Positions 36,961 through 48,411 of a stretch of DNA of 64,000 nucleotides are shown here, in pieces. Every line of letters begins with the position of its first letter. Within the stretch, counting starts at the first letter, position 1. The stretch is from assembly GCA_963920665.1 (NCBI GenBank), contig OY987271.1, positions 12,651,350-12,715,349 on the forward strand, read 5' to 3'. The notes beneath the pieces were generated by a model. The model made no database searches. It was given only the letters and a program-made list of their open reading frames with translations, and had not been told where the DNA came from. The translations under genes were made by a program, and so were the position numbers. Source of the stretch: Straminergon stramineum (taxonomy: Eukaryota > Streptophyta > Bryopsida > Hypnales > Calliergonaceae).

Positions 36961-39900
36961 ATGATCTACGAAGTACGAACCTGCATACTGTTCTACACAT
37001 GATCCACAGTGCAAGGAGGAGTACTGTTCTGTTCGCTTTAATTTGTCAACAACATCCGACATCCTCCTGCACATCCTCCTGTTTTATATTCTCATGGGAC
37101 CAAATAGCTGCTGAAGACCTGAAGCATCTATTCAGTCTCTAACGTGCAGACGACTAATAAAGTTTGGACAATGATGCACGAACAACAATAATACCGACAA
37201 TGCAAGGGCGACCTCAAGTATACAAGTCTCAAACAACCTCTAGAATATAAAGTTCAATTCGTGCAAACCTAAACAAATTTGTCCAACCTAATCATTGCAA
37301 CAAGCAAGAAATCAGTTTGGGGGGAAAAGAGAAATGCTTCCCTGCTTTCGCACTGCACGTGATCCAATACCTGACAACATTCACTTTTGGGTCTCTCCAT
37401 CTCCCATCACCCAGACGTCACGATTCTCACGAACATAGTGAGATTTCAACGTATGGTTTCTGACTAATGCCAAGATGCAAAGTGTTGTCAAAAATTACTG
37501 TACCATTGAGCTGAAGTTTTCTGAAGGAAAACGAAAACTGCTTACCTGCCAAGTAAGGAAGCCATTCTGGAAAATCTTTAAGCGCCATCTCCTTCGTCAG
37601 CACGGTCATACCGATCGTCATCTCGGTTTACTGTAAGAGGACCCCAGGCAACGTCATCACGTTAATTTCAGACGGATTCAGGAGCCATCCACTGAAACTT
37701 CATGACCTAAAACTTCGGCAGTGCAAATGACCTAATCCACGATATTCGAATTCTCTAAGCTTGCGGTGTTCCTTTCATATCATTTTACGCTGCTTCTTTC
37801 CATCACAAAGATAAAGAAACCTTCTATTATCAGGGTTACAAAGCTTTGTTAGAATACAACAACTGTACTGAATTTGACGCATCACGATCTCAGGCTCAGA
37901 ATTACCCAAGTAACAACAGCGACACTGCCTGACAGTCACGGCAAATGAGCATGAATTCCGTAAGTTTCCGACCCACGTCCACAAGCAACCTCTCGCACGT
38001 CTCTCCTAGAATCTGCATAACATATCAGAAGTTCGGTTGTCAAAATTCAATCGCCTGCAAAGAATTCCATTTGCACCGATTATTCGAGCAAATTAAACCC
38101 TAATTTCCGCCAAAGCAACAGTAACGCCACACGCCATGCCACGACTCAATCCCGATTATTCTAAACGTAATGTAAAAAAAAATAACGCACTGTAACGCAT
38201 TAGAACCATCAATCAAAGGATATTTCCATTTTGGAGACAAAACTTGGTAATGGTAATGTCCCAACTTCACAAAATCAAAGGATATTGGAACCTTGATGGA
38301 AGCTACATAGGCAACTACGAAGCAAAAGCGAACCTCATGCACGCAAACTTACTGGATGAGAGTCCTTGACGCCTCTGCTCCACGAAATAACATCCCAATT
38401 CACGGATCCATGAACACATCAGGAATCTCGCAAAAACTGTAGCTCAAGATTTGCTAAAATAATCAAACAGTTGGGGGCCAATGTCTGTCTGTAAGCCCTA
38501 CAAGAATAGGTCAAGAATCAAGACCGGTTCCAAAACCCGAGCACGCGTGTCGTGAAACTCATGAACAATGTCCTACAAAAAAATCAATCACATGCATTAT
38601 TGTCTTTTCTTTGAGCTTTACCATTAAGCAAAAAGTTCTACCGACCGACATTCGTCCCATCTTCGCTGCCAGAGCAAATCACAGGCCCCACCAAAGCCAC
38701 AGACGCTACAGTGCAAGATATGATGAAAATTATTCTTTTCCTTTCTTTAATGCAATTTTTGAAGGAATAAAGAGCAGAAAACGACACGTTCTGAGAACCT
38801 ATCCTCGTGTTGTTGACGCTCTCTTCGGAGTCCAAATCTAGAGCCCCCAATCTCAGGACCATGAAGCGAATTCCATGTGTTGTAGTCCGTCTGTACAATC
38901 AGACAATCGGTACAGACAGATAATACTAAAGATTACGGTACTCGAGCAGTACCAACTATCATCAATATAAACCGCGCAAAAACTCATTACCATATAACTT
39001 AAACTTGACGGAACTGCACTTCGAAAAGGACATTAACATATGCTAGTTTGCTACTTTATTACTTAACCCAAGCGTAGGACGCTATAGTCCCGATTTCCAT
39101 TGCTTACCGTTACCTGACAAGCCTGCAGAACATCATGTTTCTAGAGGCGATTTTTGCGCCTCTGTCAGACAAATTCAGCCTGTCTAAATCAATTTCTCCA
39201 CAAATCCGCCAACGCAGTGAGGGCACGCAAGTCTCACGCTGTTACCCCAAATAAATGCTACTGCGGCAGAAAGCTTCTTACAAGACGGCTGTCTGTCTGC
39301 ACAAATCCGGCTGAACCTCACTACCGATTCTACGTGATTTCAGTGCCACCGGCACTGTAAAAATCTAGGCAAAGGTGCTTCACTGCTTTACTAGCCACAA
39401 ATCTTTTATGAAATCTGCTGTAGAACGTTAACTCACTGTGAATAAGTGATGCAGCTCCGGAGTTCTGGACTTTTTGCATTGTCGGCAGCGACTTCATTGA
39501 CCGTTTTTGTGATCCCAACCTACCAATTAGTCGGTACAGTACTTAATTACCCAATATTCTAAGCAACCTGCAGTACAGAAGATTTTATCGATCTTCTAAG
39601 AACCAGTAATATACAGTACTGATGATCGATTTTCGAAGGCAGCAACAGAGCAATTGTACTACTTCTACCCATTGTTTTGAGGATGTCCGGACTGCATGTG
39701 TGAAAGAGATAAGTACATACCACTGTTCATCAAGCGAACTGTTCTTAAATTGTTCTCCTGTCTTTGACTGCGCGTCAGTTTTCAATTTACAGACAATGTT
39801 GCTGACAACCTGGTGGAAAAAATATGGTTAACTTATTGGTAGTTGTACGAGTATATGGTAAGGGCAATGACGCACTGCCTGTGTTGAGGTAAGGTAAGAA
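36961..39900 (-). other. Gene-island-like region with two exon-like segments on the - strand
   Basis: Composition is more balanced than the surrounding repeats, with the style of plant 5' UTRs. On the - strand, 38012-37906 is open for 107 nt between TTATGCAG and a GG|GTAATT donor and would read ILGETCERLL and onward. Further on, 37621-37546 begins with an ATG and reads MTIGMTVLTKEMALKDF then PEWLPYLAG up to a GCAG|GTAAGC donor. I do not recognise either product, the two do not join in one open frame, and no downstream exon was found. It may be the 5' end of a gene whose body was lost to repeats, a non-coding transcript, or chance. Confidence 0.3.
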
Positions 39901-41613
39901 TTTACAGTATATGGTAGCCTGATAGGAGCTGGTAAAACTTAGTGATCAAGTCTTGTGGTACTGACAGTTATATGGTAGGATTGTCAGGGATTTTTGTTGA
40001 ATGTTGATTAGTCATATCTTGGTGCTGTTGTACTATCTGTGGTTGCGTCGATAAGTGACTGACTGAATGATAAAGAATTCAAAAGTTATAGCTTTACCAC
40101 ATATATCGAATCTTAGCTTACATAAGGTAAACCTGCCTTTGAGAGGCACCTAGGAAATGACGCATTAGAGTCTTACATTAACTCATGTCAGACTTTCTTC
40201 AATAAATAAGATTAGGACTACATTAGGTTAGTTAGTGACCAAAATCAATGGCTTGGGTGATGGTGATGGAGTTATTAGTGTCTGTTTTAGGAACTTCTAG
40301 CTTTTTAGTGTAAATTCGTCAAAGTAAGTGATTTTTTTAATTCTTCATGTTATGGCCATGTTAAGAAATATTGCACCCATGTTACAAAATATTTTGATTG
40401 TTGTAGGTGGTAGGGTGGCCATCATGCATACACTTTTTGCTAGTTTTGGGATAGTCTACAAACTCTTTTGGGTCAATTGGTAATTGCGCTTCAAAAATTT
40501 GTAAGTAATTCATACTTTGTCAAAAAAAAAAATTCAATTGCTCTCTTCTTCTCTCACAATTGTCTTTGTATGGAAAAAAACTCTGAGTTTTTTTGCTAAT
40601 TGTAACAAGGCAAAATACTCATTCTACTTGTCATAGGTAGGTTTACCTTATATTACACAAAAATTTAAACACACCATATAAGGTAAAATTTTCTATCTAT
40701 AATTAAAATTACCATGAATTTTAATAGTCAAAAGTTGATATGGACCCATCCCAAACACATAGAGTCTTCTATACCTGTTCATTCCAAGATTACTTTGGCT
40801 CTCAAAACCAAGCAAGTGTGTCATGATATTGATGGTTAGAAGATGGTCAAAAACCAAGACCTACCTTGCAGACAGATAGAAATTATAGGGATTGAAATTT
40901 TTTGGGTAATTTTCTATCTTGAATTGAAATTATTATGAATTTTAATAGCCAAAAGTTGATATGGACCCATCCCTAACACATAGTCTTCTACAAGTGTTCT
41001 TTCAAAGATTACTTTGGCTCTCAAAACCAAGCACATGTGTCATGATATTGATGGATAGAAGGTGGTTGGAAACCAAGACCTAATGGTTAGAAATGAGTCA
41101 CTTTTCTATTGAATTTCCTAGTACCTATAGATTGGCCATGGAGCTTGGTTGGTAATGTGTGGTTCTACCATAAATGGATGTCCTAGTTGGACAAATGGTA
41201 AGCAAAACTACTATGTGACTTGTTATGGAGGACATGAATTAAGTATCCAAATTAGGGGTATGGTTGAGGGTACACATAGCATATATTATCCAATGCAATG
41301 GAGTTCCATAGGCTTGTCAATACACATGACTAATCACAATTCATAGAGACCATGATGCATGTGCAATGAACCCTCACAAGACAATCTATACCCAAATTAT
41401 ACAATTGGTACCAACCTTCTAAATGACCCCTTAACAACTAGTGATGTCTAAGTTGTGATTGGAATGTAATGGAGTGTCTTTTTGTTTGGGATGTCTTTTG
41501 GCCTAGGCCTCATAGAGAGTGAGAAATAACCTCAATCCATTTTTGTAGGCTAATGTAATTTAAGAGCATGTTCATCTTAGATCCCATGTCTAGTTTGTAA
41601 GGTCAAAAACAAG
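39901..41613. other. Intergenic repeat-rich DNA
   Basis: It contains the relative of the 6177-6438 repeat at about 40430-40640 and a tandem duplication at 40691-41095. The open frame at 41149-41346 (65 codons) has no recognisable domain. I see no gene. Confidence 0.6.
40691..41095. repeat. Tandem direct repeat, period 221 bp, two copies
   Basis: TTCTATCT, AAAAGTTGATATGGACCCAT, CTTTGGCTCTCAAAACCAAG and TGTCATGATATTGATGG recur with a constant offset of 221 bp (first copy from 40691, second from 40912). The copies differ by scattered substitutions and small indels, indicating an old duplication. Confidence 0.8.
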
Positions 41614-42205
41614 TTAACGCTTAAAGTCCCTAGTGAATACGTTAAGATTCAAAGCATGTTCCTATGATCTTAATTTTTGGCATGACTTTTCAAATGTCTT
41701 TTTGGAAGATAGGAAATGGGATTATCTTTGAGGGAATGGAATTTCTATTCTAAATTAGTACATTGGAGTAAGAATGATATTCTCTAAACTTAAAATTAGG
41801 CAAGTATAGGAAGTAAGAAAAAAAATCTTGAAATATATATTTTTTATATTATATTTTGTCTATATAGAAAATTGTGATTCATTCCATTTAGGTTTATAAT
41901 GAGAAACTGATAGAGTATTTTATTTTGCAAACAATCCTAACATTTTTTGAGAAAATAAAGTATCATGTTTGTTTCTTACTTCAATATCCAAAAAAATTCT
42001 CAAAAACAATTCTACAAGGCTTAATTTACTTGCTAGATCGATCTCATTAGTGGGATTAGTTTGTTTCAATTTCATCTTAAAACTATTTATGATTTAGTTT
42101 TTCGTTCCATCTAGTATATGCATCTACTAATTATTTTTTCTATGAGTTCTCAACTCAATCATGCAACATTAAATAATTTCAAATCAGTAGTGCAATTTTT
42201 TGAAT
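41614..42205 (+). mobile_element. Truncated left part of a 0.93-kb TTAA element
   Basis: It begins TTAACGCTTAAAGTCCC and continues collinearly with the left two-thirds of 54360-55294 (the GGAATGGAATTTCTATT block and the block ending AACTATTTATGAT). The right third with GGCAGTTTT and the terminal repeat is missing; the 42.27-kb tandem block begins shortly after. Confidence 0.5.
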
Positions 42206-42269
42206 GAAGGGGATTTAGGGTTTATATATGTACCTTAAACGAGTTTGTTTGTTTAGATTGTTATGATAA

Positions 42270-43870
42270 GACCTCCAGAACCGTTTGCCCCCACTTACGT
42301 TCTTGGGACTGTTAAAAATCTCTCTACGAGGAGGGGTGCATGGTCTTTGTTTCATGAGGTTTCGACTCACGACAAAAAATATTAAATTTAAAAATGAATA
42401 AATTACTTCTACTTTTATTTTAGCTATGGTAATGACACATGGCTTATTAGTATGGGCAATTTCATGTTACCAAAATAATTAGCTCTCTATAATGAAATAT
42501 TTCCCCAAAATTCCCCTTTCCAACTTGTGTTTTATTAAGTAGTTAAAATATTCACGTGCTGAGATTGCAAAATTAAAAAAAGTCATCACAATTTCATTAT
42601 AAAATTTTAAAATTGGAAAGTTTCAATAGATTCTTGCATGTACTCAATTATGTGCAAGTTGCAGACAAATGTACCTCATTTATTGCTTGTCTGCATGTAT
42701 TCGCCACATGGTCTCAAATGAATGATATAGTAAGAGGCATTGTATATTGCACTATTTTAAACTTATCATATGTTGGGCCCAATTTTGAACTTAACATATA
42801 TTGGCTCCAATTTTGATTTTATCTTATATTAGTCCCAAATTATATTTTCATAGTATGATTAGAGCACAGTATGTATAGGAGTCAATTTTGAAAATAAACC
42901 AAGTTATCATCGAAAAATTCATAGATATGATTTTTCATTTGAGAATTATATGTTTTGATTGTTATCATGAGATTTCTACACTAAATAGGGGTATTAAGGG
43001 GACCTATACTAATTAATCGACATTCCACACTAAATAAATATATACCTTTATTGTACATCAATAATTATTGGAGTGTCTAGGTGATATACATCATGTTTCA
43101 AACATCTACAGTTTTCTAGAATCAGTCCCTTTAATATTTTGATCCCCTTAATATCCCTTAATTCAGTGTAGAATTGTTCGTCCCCTAGTTATGTTCTTGG
43201 TACTATTAAAAATCTCTCTATGAGGAAGGGTAGAAGGGCTTTGTTTCATGGGGTTTTGACTTAAGACAAAAAAAATATTGAATTAAAAAAAGAAAAAATT
43301 AAAAAAGAAAAAATTACTTCAAATTTTATTTTATTTTAGCTATGACAATGATGCATGGCACATTCATATAGGTGATTTCATGTTATCAAAATAATTAGCA
43401 CTCTATGATGAAAAATTTTCCAAATTTTTTCCCTTTCCAACTTGTGTTTTATCAAGTAGTTAAAATATTAGTGTCGCAAGATTGCAAAATTAAAAAAGTC
43501 ATCTCAATTTCAAGAGAAAGTTTTTAAATTGGGAAGTTTCAATATATTCTTGGAATGGGTGCATGTACTCAATTATGTGCAAGTTGCAAACAAATGCACT
43601 TGACTAATTGCTTATCTGTACGTGCTCACCACATGGTCTCAAATAAATGAAATTGTGTGAGGCATCATATATTGTACATAATACTATTTTAAACTTATGA
43701 TATATTGGCTACAATTTTGAACTTACCATTTATTAGCCCCAAATTGCATTATTGTAGTATGAGTAGAGCATACCGGTTTCCATAAGTAAATTTTGATTAT
43801 GAACCAAGTTATTATTGAAGAAGTCATAGATATGAATTTTTTATTTGTGAATTATATGAAAATTATGAAC
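42270..43870. repeat. Tandem duplication of a ~700-bp unit, offset ~900 bp
   Basis: The unit at about 42270-42960 recurs at about 43165-43870. Shared landmarks in order: ATTAAAAATCTCTCTA, GTCTTTGTTTCATG or GCTTTGTTTCATG, ATTTCATGTTA, CCTTTCCAACTTGTGTTTT, GCATGTACTCAATTATG and CACATGGTCTCAAAT. No recognisable coding sequence; type unknown. Confidence 0.75.
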
Positions 43871-44271
43871 CCATTAAAGTTAATTTTACTTCTACTTTAA
43901 GAGAAAGTTTCAAAAAATCATTCCAAAAACTAAGATCAGAGGTCCCTCTGTAAATTGAAAAGTTTCCCTCAAAGGGATATTTGGGACTTTTATTAGCAGA
44001 TACCCCTTAAAGGACATTGCAAGCCAAAAGAGTGTTTTGAAAGTCAAACCTCAAATTGAATATAGTTCTTGATTTCAAATGCTTTTTTTTCAATTTTTCA
44101 TAGAAAATAGGTCCGTATGGTCATATTTACTTGTTAGAAATATCTAAATGTAGGAATTGCTATGTTTGCATTCCATCTTCTAAAGAGCCATTGATGATTA
44201 AGTTTTTCCTTCAATCTTGTACCTACTTCTACTTAATAAAAAATTTAGAAAATGAAAATCAAATTCTTTTG

Positions 44272-44450
44272 CTTGTTGGTTGGGTCGTGTTGGTTTACCC
44301 TCGTTAACTGTTCTCTGTGTTTTTTTGGTGGTTTTGGGTCGTAGGTTTTGAGTTGTTTGGCCCTTTGTGGGTGTCACCGAAGACTGGTTCCTTTGGTTCT
44401 TTGTATTGTTTCCCTTATCAATGGAAATGGTCCATGTGTTTAAAAAAAAA
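44272..44450 (+). mobile_element. 5'-truncated LINE-like 3' tail with 13-bp target-site duplication
   Basis: A 179-bp insertion ending GGTCCATGTGTTTAAAAAAAAA. It is flanked by TCAAATTCTTTTG (44259-44271) and TCAAGTTCTTTTG (44451-44463), a 13-bp duplication with one mismatch. The unit B site near 47500 lacks it. The ending TCCATGTGTTT plus A-run recurs in other small insertions nearby, so it marks one family of retroposon tails. Confidence 0.75.
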
Positions 44451-44519
44451 TCAAGTTCTTTTGGAAATTCTTTTTTCTAAAAATTATCAATTCGATACTT
44501 TCAAATAAAAAGACCTTCA

Positions 44520-44723
44520 CAAGGTTCCCGGTTCAACTCCCCACGATGACATTGCTCGCATGGGGGCTCCCCATGCCATGAGAGCTTTGTTCGCATGGGA
44601 AGGGGGTTTGTTCCTACACTTATTCATGACAGGGATTGGTCCATGTTTTTCCATGGCAATGTTGGGTCAATCCTTGTTGCGGTCCTTGAAGGCCGTATGT
44701 TTCAAAAAAATAAAGATAAAGAT
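44520..44723 (+). mobile_element. SINE-like insertion with 13-bp target-site duplication
   Basis: A 204-bp insertion flanked on both sides by AAAAAGACCTTCA (44507-44519 and 44724-44736). It starts CAAGGTTCCCGGTTCAACTC, where GGTTCAACTCC (44530-44540) fits the Pol III B-box, and ends in an A-rich (AAAGAT)n tail. Only about 10 bp lie upstream of the B-box, so an A-box is absent and the copy is 5'-truncated. Unit B keeps the empty site near 47560. It could instead be another LINE tail. Confidence 0.6.
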
Positions 44724-45440
44724 AAAAAGACCTTCAAAATCAAAATCTATAGTGCAAACAATTGAAGTTAAAAAAATATTGAAAGTTGTATAATCTTGTT
44801 AGGCAAAATACAAATTCATTTTTCTTTACTTTAAAAAGAAAATATCTTGCAATTTACACTATCAAAGTTTCTGAAATTCCTTCCACACATTCTTATACTA
44901 GTCTAGTGCCAAATTTTATGATTGGATGTGAAAAAAAAACATTTAAAAATTTCTGTTGCTCTTCACAATTGAAATGGCAGTTTTGAGTGTGTGTGGGTTA
45001 ATAAACAACTCCTCTTGACCTGAACTACACTTTGAGCATTAGGAAATTATGATCCCAAACTAATCTCACTAGTTTTAGAGATCCATTCAAAGATTAAGAT
45101 GGAATCTGGAACAAAATTAAACCAGTGATTTTTGTTAGTTTCAAATAGGGGACAGTCTTCAGCTTTTGTTTTTCATTTTGAAAGTAGTTTATAATGAAAA
45201 TGATAGGTCATTTTTTTAGTTTATCAAATTTTATTTTTTAAGATCTTTGAACAATGTGAGGACTGAAAGCCATCATGTCCGTAATAAGTTAATTACAGTA
45301 TGATTTGAAGGTCCATTGAATGATTTCAATGTCACTCAGTTGATGCCCACCGAACCTCTACAATTTCCATAAATAATTCTGGCATAAGGAAGGACACTTA
45401 AGGTATATCATAAATTAGGCATTTGAAATCCCTTTCAAAT

Positions 45441-45486
45441 CAATGGAAATTGTCCATGTGTTTAAAAAAATTAAAAAATTAAAAAA
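45441..45486 (+). mobile_element. 46-bp retroposon tail with 13-bp target-site duplication
   Basis: CAATGGAAATTGTCCATG, then TGTTT and an A-rich tail, is flanked by ATCCCTTTCAAAT on both sides (45428-45440 and 45487-45499). The end matches that of 44272-44450. It is an extremely 5'-truncated retroposed copy. Confidence 0.75.
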
Positions 45487-46147
45487 ATCCCTTTCAAATT
45501 ATTTGGATGGAATACAAATGTTGCAGTAACAAACTAACAACGGTACAATAATATTCGATCATTAGATGGTGGAAAATGGTCTGAATTTTTTGGGTCAATC
45601 AAGTGGAAGTGGTTCAAGTTTCAAGGATTTTGCTGACAAGTCATATCTTGGTGCTCTGGACTTTGATGCTACATTTATGTCAAGACTCAAATGAATGACA
45701 TTCTCTATGACAAAAAAATAATAATTGCTTTAGACGAAGAAATTGGACCAATGTAAGGTAGCCAACCCATTTCCAACCACTTAAGTAATTATGCATATTT
45801 GGAGGAAAGGTTTTTTGAATGCATGATTTTTCCCATATGCAAAAATAGAGTTTAGAAGGATTGGATATTTTTCCAGAATTTTATTACAAAAAATATAATT
45901 ACTATGAATGTTTTAGTGGAAGATTCTCTTTGAATGTAATGGTGGTATAGAGCTTTCTATTTGTGACCAGAAGCTAATTGCAATTGACCAAGGGTTGGTT
46001 GCAATATTGAGAGCCTTGCAAACAATGATAATGTGACACGACTACCCCAGGAACTGCGCTTCAACTTCACAAAAAGAAAGCAATCTACGATCTACATAAT
46101 GGAAATAGGGAGGGTGATCAAAAATGGGTTGGCTACCTTAGATTTTT

Positions 46148-46260
46148 ATTTTTTTTTGAAACAAATGGAAACCATTGCAAAACAACAAGTACAAGATAGC
46201 CAATCCAAAGGCTGGATAGAACGAATAACACATGAGTTAAATAAAATTACAGGGAACTGA
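46148..46260 (-). mobile_element. Probable retroposon tail on the - strand
   Basis: A poly-T run followed by GAAACAAATGGAAACCATTGC is the complement of the ATG-containing tail plus A-run seen in neighbouring insertions. The far boundary and a target-site duplication are not clear. Confidence 0.4.
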
Positions 46261-47236
46261 TTTATTCTTGTTTCAAACTATGGTGCTACCAATCCTAACC
46301 ACCAAGACAAACGACTGAGTCCAAATGGACCGGTGTAGATTGACCCCTCGCTCATCCCCAAGGGAAAAAACTGGATTTTTTAATTTTTCACACATGATAA
46401 AATTTGCAAAGTTTGAATTCATATTTGCAATCAGAGGCCTCAAATTAGTTTGGAAAGGTATAGAAGATAAATCAATGAAGTACAAAATAGGAGGTCTTTT
46501 TTTTACATGCACCCCTAGAGTGACTTTGGGGATGAGTGAGGGGGTCAATCCACCCCGACCAAGAAATTGGATCACTACGCGGGTGTGGGAGTCAATGATT
46601 ATGGACCATACTTGAAAAATATTTGAAAAAATATTAAAGTGTTTTTGCAAATTGTTGTCACATTTCATTGTATAACATAAAACATTTATAAAATATTGTT
46701 TTGTTTGTTTCTTTGTTTGAAGTAAATGGTAAATAAAATTGGAGTTTTTTTATGATGAAAATCATGAAATTTCAAATATAGAGACGATGAGACATTCAAA
46801 TTATTTGAAAAATTAATAATACTTATACTTGGGTTGATTGAATGATTGGTTTTGTTGATTGTGAATGTTGCTAAGTATGAGATATCACTATTTTAAAGTG
46901 TAGAATGAGAGTATCAAAAACAACATCTTTTAATGAGATGATATTATTTATCTTGTTGCATCAAAACAATTGGTATATTGTGTAGATGTTTCAAAGGCAT
47001 CAACTGAATGATGATAATGATAAACATAGTACTTTCTATAGCAAAATCTTCTATTGTGCTACATTCTAAAATTGTCATTGTATCATCAAAGATACTACTA
47101 TGTACAATGGAATATTAGTTTGTAAGTTGAGAAAACACAAAGTCTATCTCCAATAGGTTGCCTCAAAACCAACACATGGTACCTACACCCAATTTGGAAG
47201 TGTTCCTCTCTGCGATACTTTGGGACTTTTACTAGT

Positions 47237-47815
47237 GATTAATCTTTAAAGGGCATTGCAAGCTTGTGGAGCATTTTGAAAGTCAAACCTAAATTTGAAT
47301 ATAGTTTTTTATTTCAAATGTTTTTTTCAACAATTTTTCAAAGGAAAAAGGGTCCACATGCTCTAGTTTGATTGATAGGAATATCTAGATGTAGGAATTA
47401 CTATGTTTGCATTCCATTTTATGAAGAGACATTGGCAATTTTGTTTTTCCTTCGATCTTGTACTTGTTACTTCTAGTAAATAAATTATTTAAAGAATGAA
47501 AACCAAGTTCTTTTTGGAATTTTTTTTCCAAATTGTCAATTTGATACTTTCAAATCAAAGAATTTAACATTTAAATTTGTAGTGCAAAAAATTGAAGTTA
47601 AAAAATATTCAAAGTTGTATAATCTTGTCATGCAAAGTACATTCTTTTTTCTTTACTTTAAAAGCAAATATCTTGCAATTCACAAGGTTAAAGTTTTTGA
47701 AATTCCTTCCACACATTCTATTACTAGTCTAGTGCCAAATCCTACAATTGGATGTGAAAAAAAAAACATTCAAATTTTTTTTGTTGCTCTTTACAATTGA
47801 AATGACAGTTTTCAT
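47237..47815 (+). mobile_element. Internally deleted TTAA-family element in unit B
   Basis: Counterpart of 44001-45001 without the two retroposon insertions. It starts near ATTAATCTTTAAAGGGC and runs to GAAATGACAGTTTT. Its right end is diverged and lacks a clean GGGGTTAA. Confidence 0.4.
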
Positions 47816-48077
47816 TGGCAATTTTCAGTGTTTTTTTTGGTGTGGCCTGTGGTGTTTATTTCTTGACCTGAACTACATTTTGAGCATGAGGAAGTTATGA
47901 TCCCAAACTAATCTCAGTAGTTTTGTAGATTCATTAAAAAGATTGAGATGGCTCTTGATTTTTGTTAGCTTGAAATGGGGGCCAGTCTTTAGTTTTTGTT
48001 TTTCATGTTAAAAGTAGTTTATAATGAAAATAATAGGTCATTTTTTTTAGTTTATCAAATTTTATTTTCAGATTTTT

Positions 48078-48118
48078 TAATTTTTAATTTTTGAAACACA
48101 TGGACAATTTTCATTGAT
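48078..48118 (-). mobile_element. ~41-bp retroposon tail, - strand, with 14-bp target-site duplication
   Basis: A T-rich run followed by GAAACACATGGACAATTTTC is the complement of the tail found at 45441-45486. ATTTTCAGATTTTT occurs at 48064-48077 and again at 48119-48132. Unit A has the empty site near 45230. Confidence 0.7.
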
Positions 48119-48340
48119 ATTTTCAGATTTTTGAACAATGTGAGAACCCAGGAACATAAAGCCATGATCATGCCATTAAGTTTAAGTTAATTACAGTCTG
48201 ATTTGGAAGGTCCATTTGAATGGTTTCACTGTCAGTTGATGCCCACCAAACCTCAACAATTTCCATAAATAATTCTGGCATAAGGAAGGACACTTAAGTT
48301 ATATCATAAATTCAACATTTGAAATTCCTTTCTATGGTTT

Positions 48341-48411
48341 TTTTTTTTTTTTTGACACAAATGAAACGGAGATTTCATTGCACAGGGAAAAATACATACC
48401 GGCCAGCCACA
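48341..48411 (-). mobile_element. 71-bp retroposon tail, - strand, with 14-bp target-site duplication
   Basis: Poly-T followed by GACACAAATGAAACGGAG and on to CCGGCCAGCCACA is flanked by CCTTTCTATGGTTT at 48327-48340 and 48412-48425. It landed within a few tens of bases of the position hit in unit A at 45441, but it is a different tail type and orientation. Confidence 0.75.

Larger units (their letters stand above)
44001..45001 (+). mobile_element. Internally deleted TTAA-family element in unit A, carrying two retroposon insertions
   Basis: It runs from CCCCTTAAAGGACATTGC to GGCAGTTTTGAG and GGGTTAA at 44998-45001. The interior resembles the middle and right parts of 54360-55294. Without the two later insertions (44272-44450 and 44520-44723, each with its duplicated target) it would be about 0.6 kb. 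The unit B counterpart is at 47237-47815. Confidence 0.45.

Noticed and set aside
46325..46668. Overlapping + and - strand open frames of 96 and 131 codons
   Set aside because: They are mirror frames of one another in duplicated, retroposon-rich DNA, with no domain or splice support.
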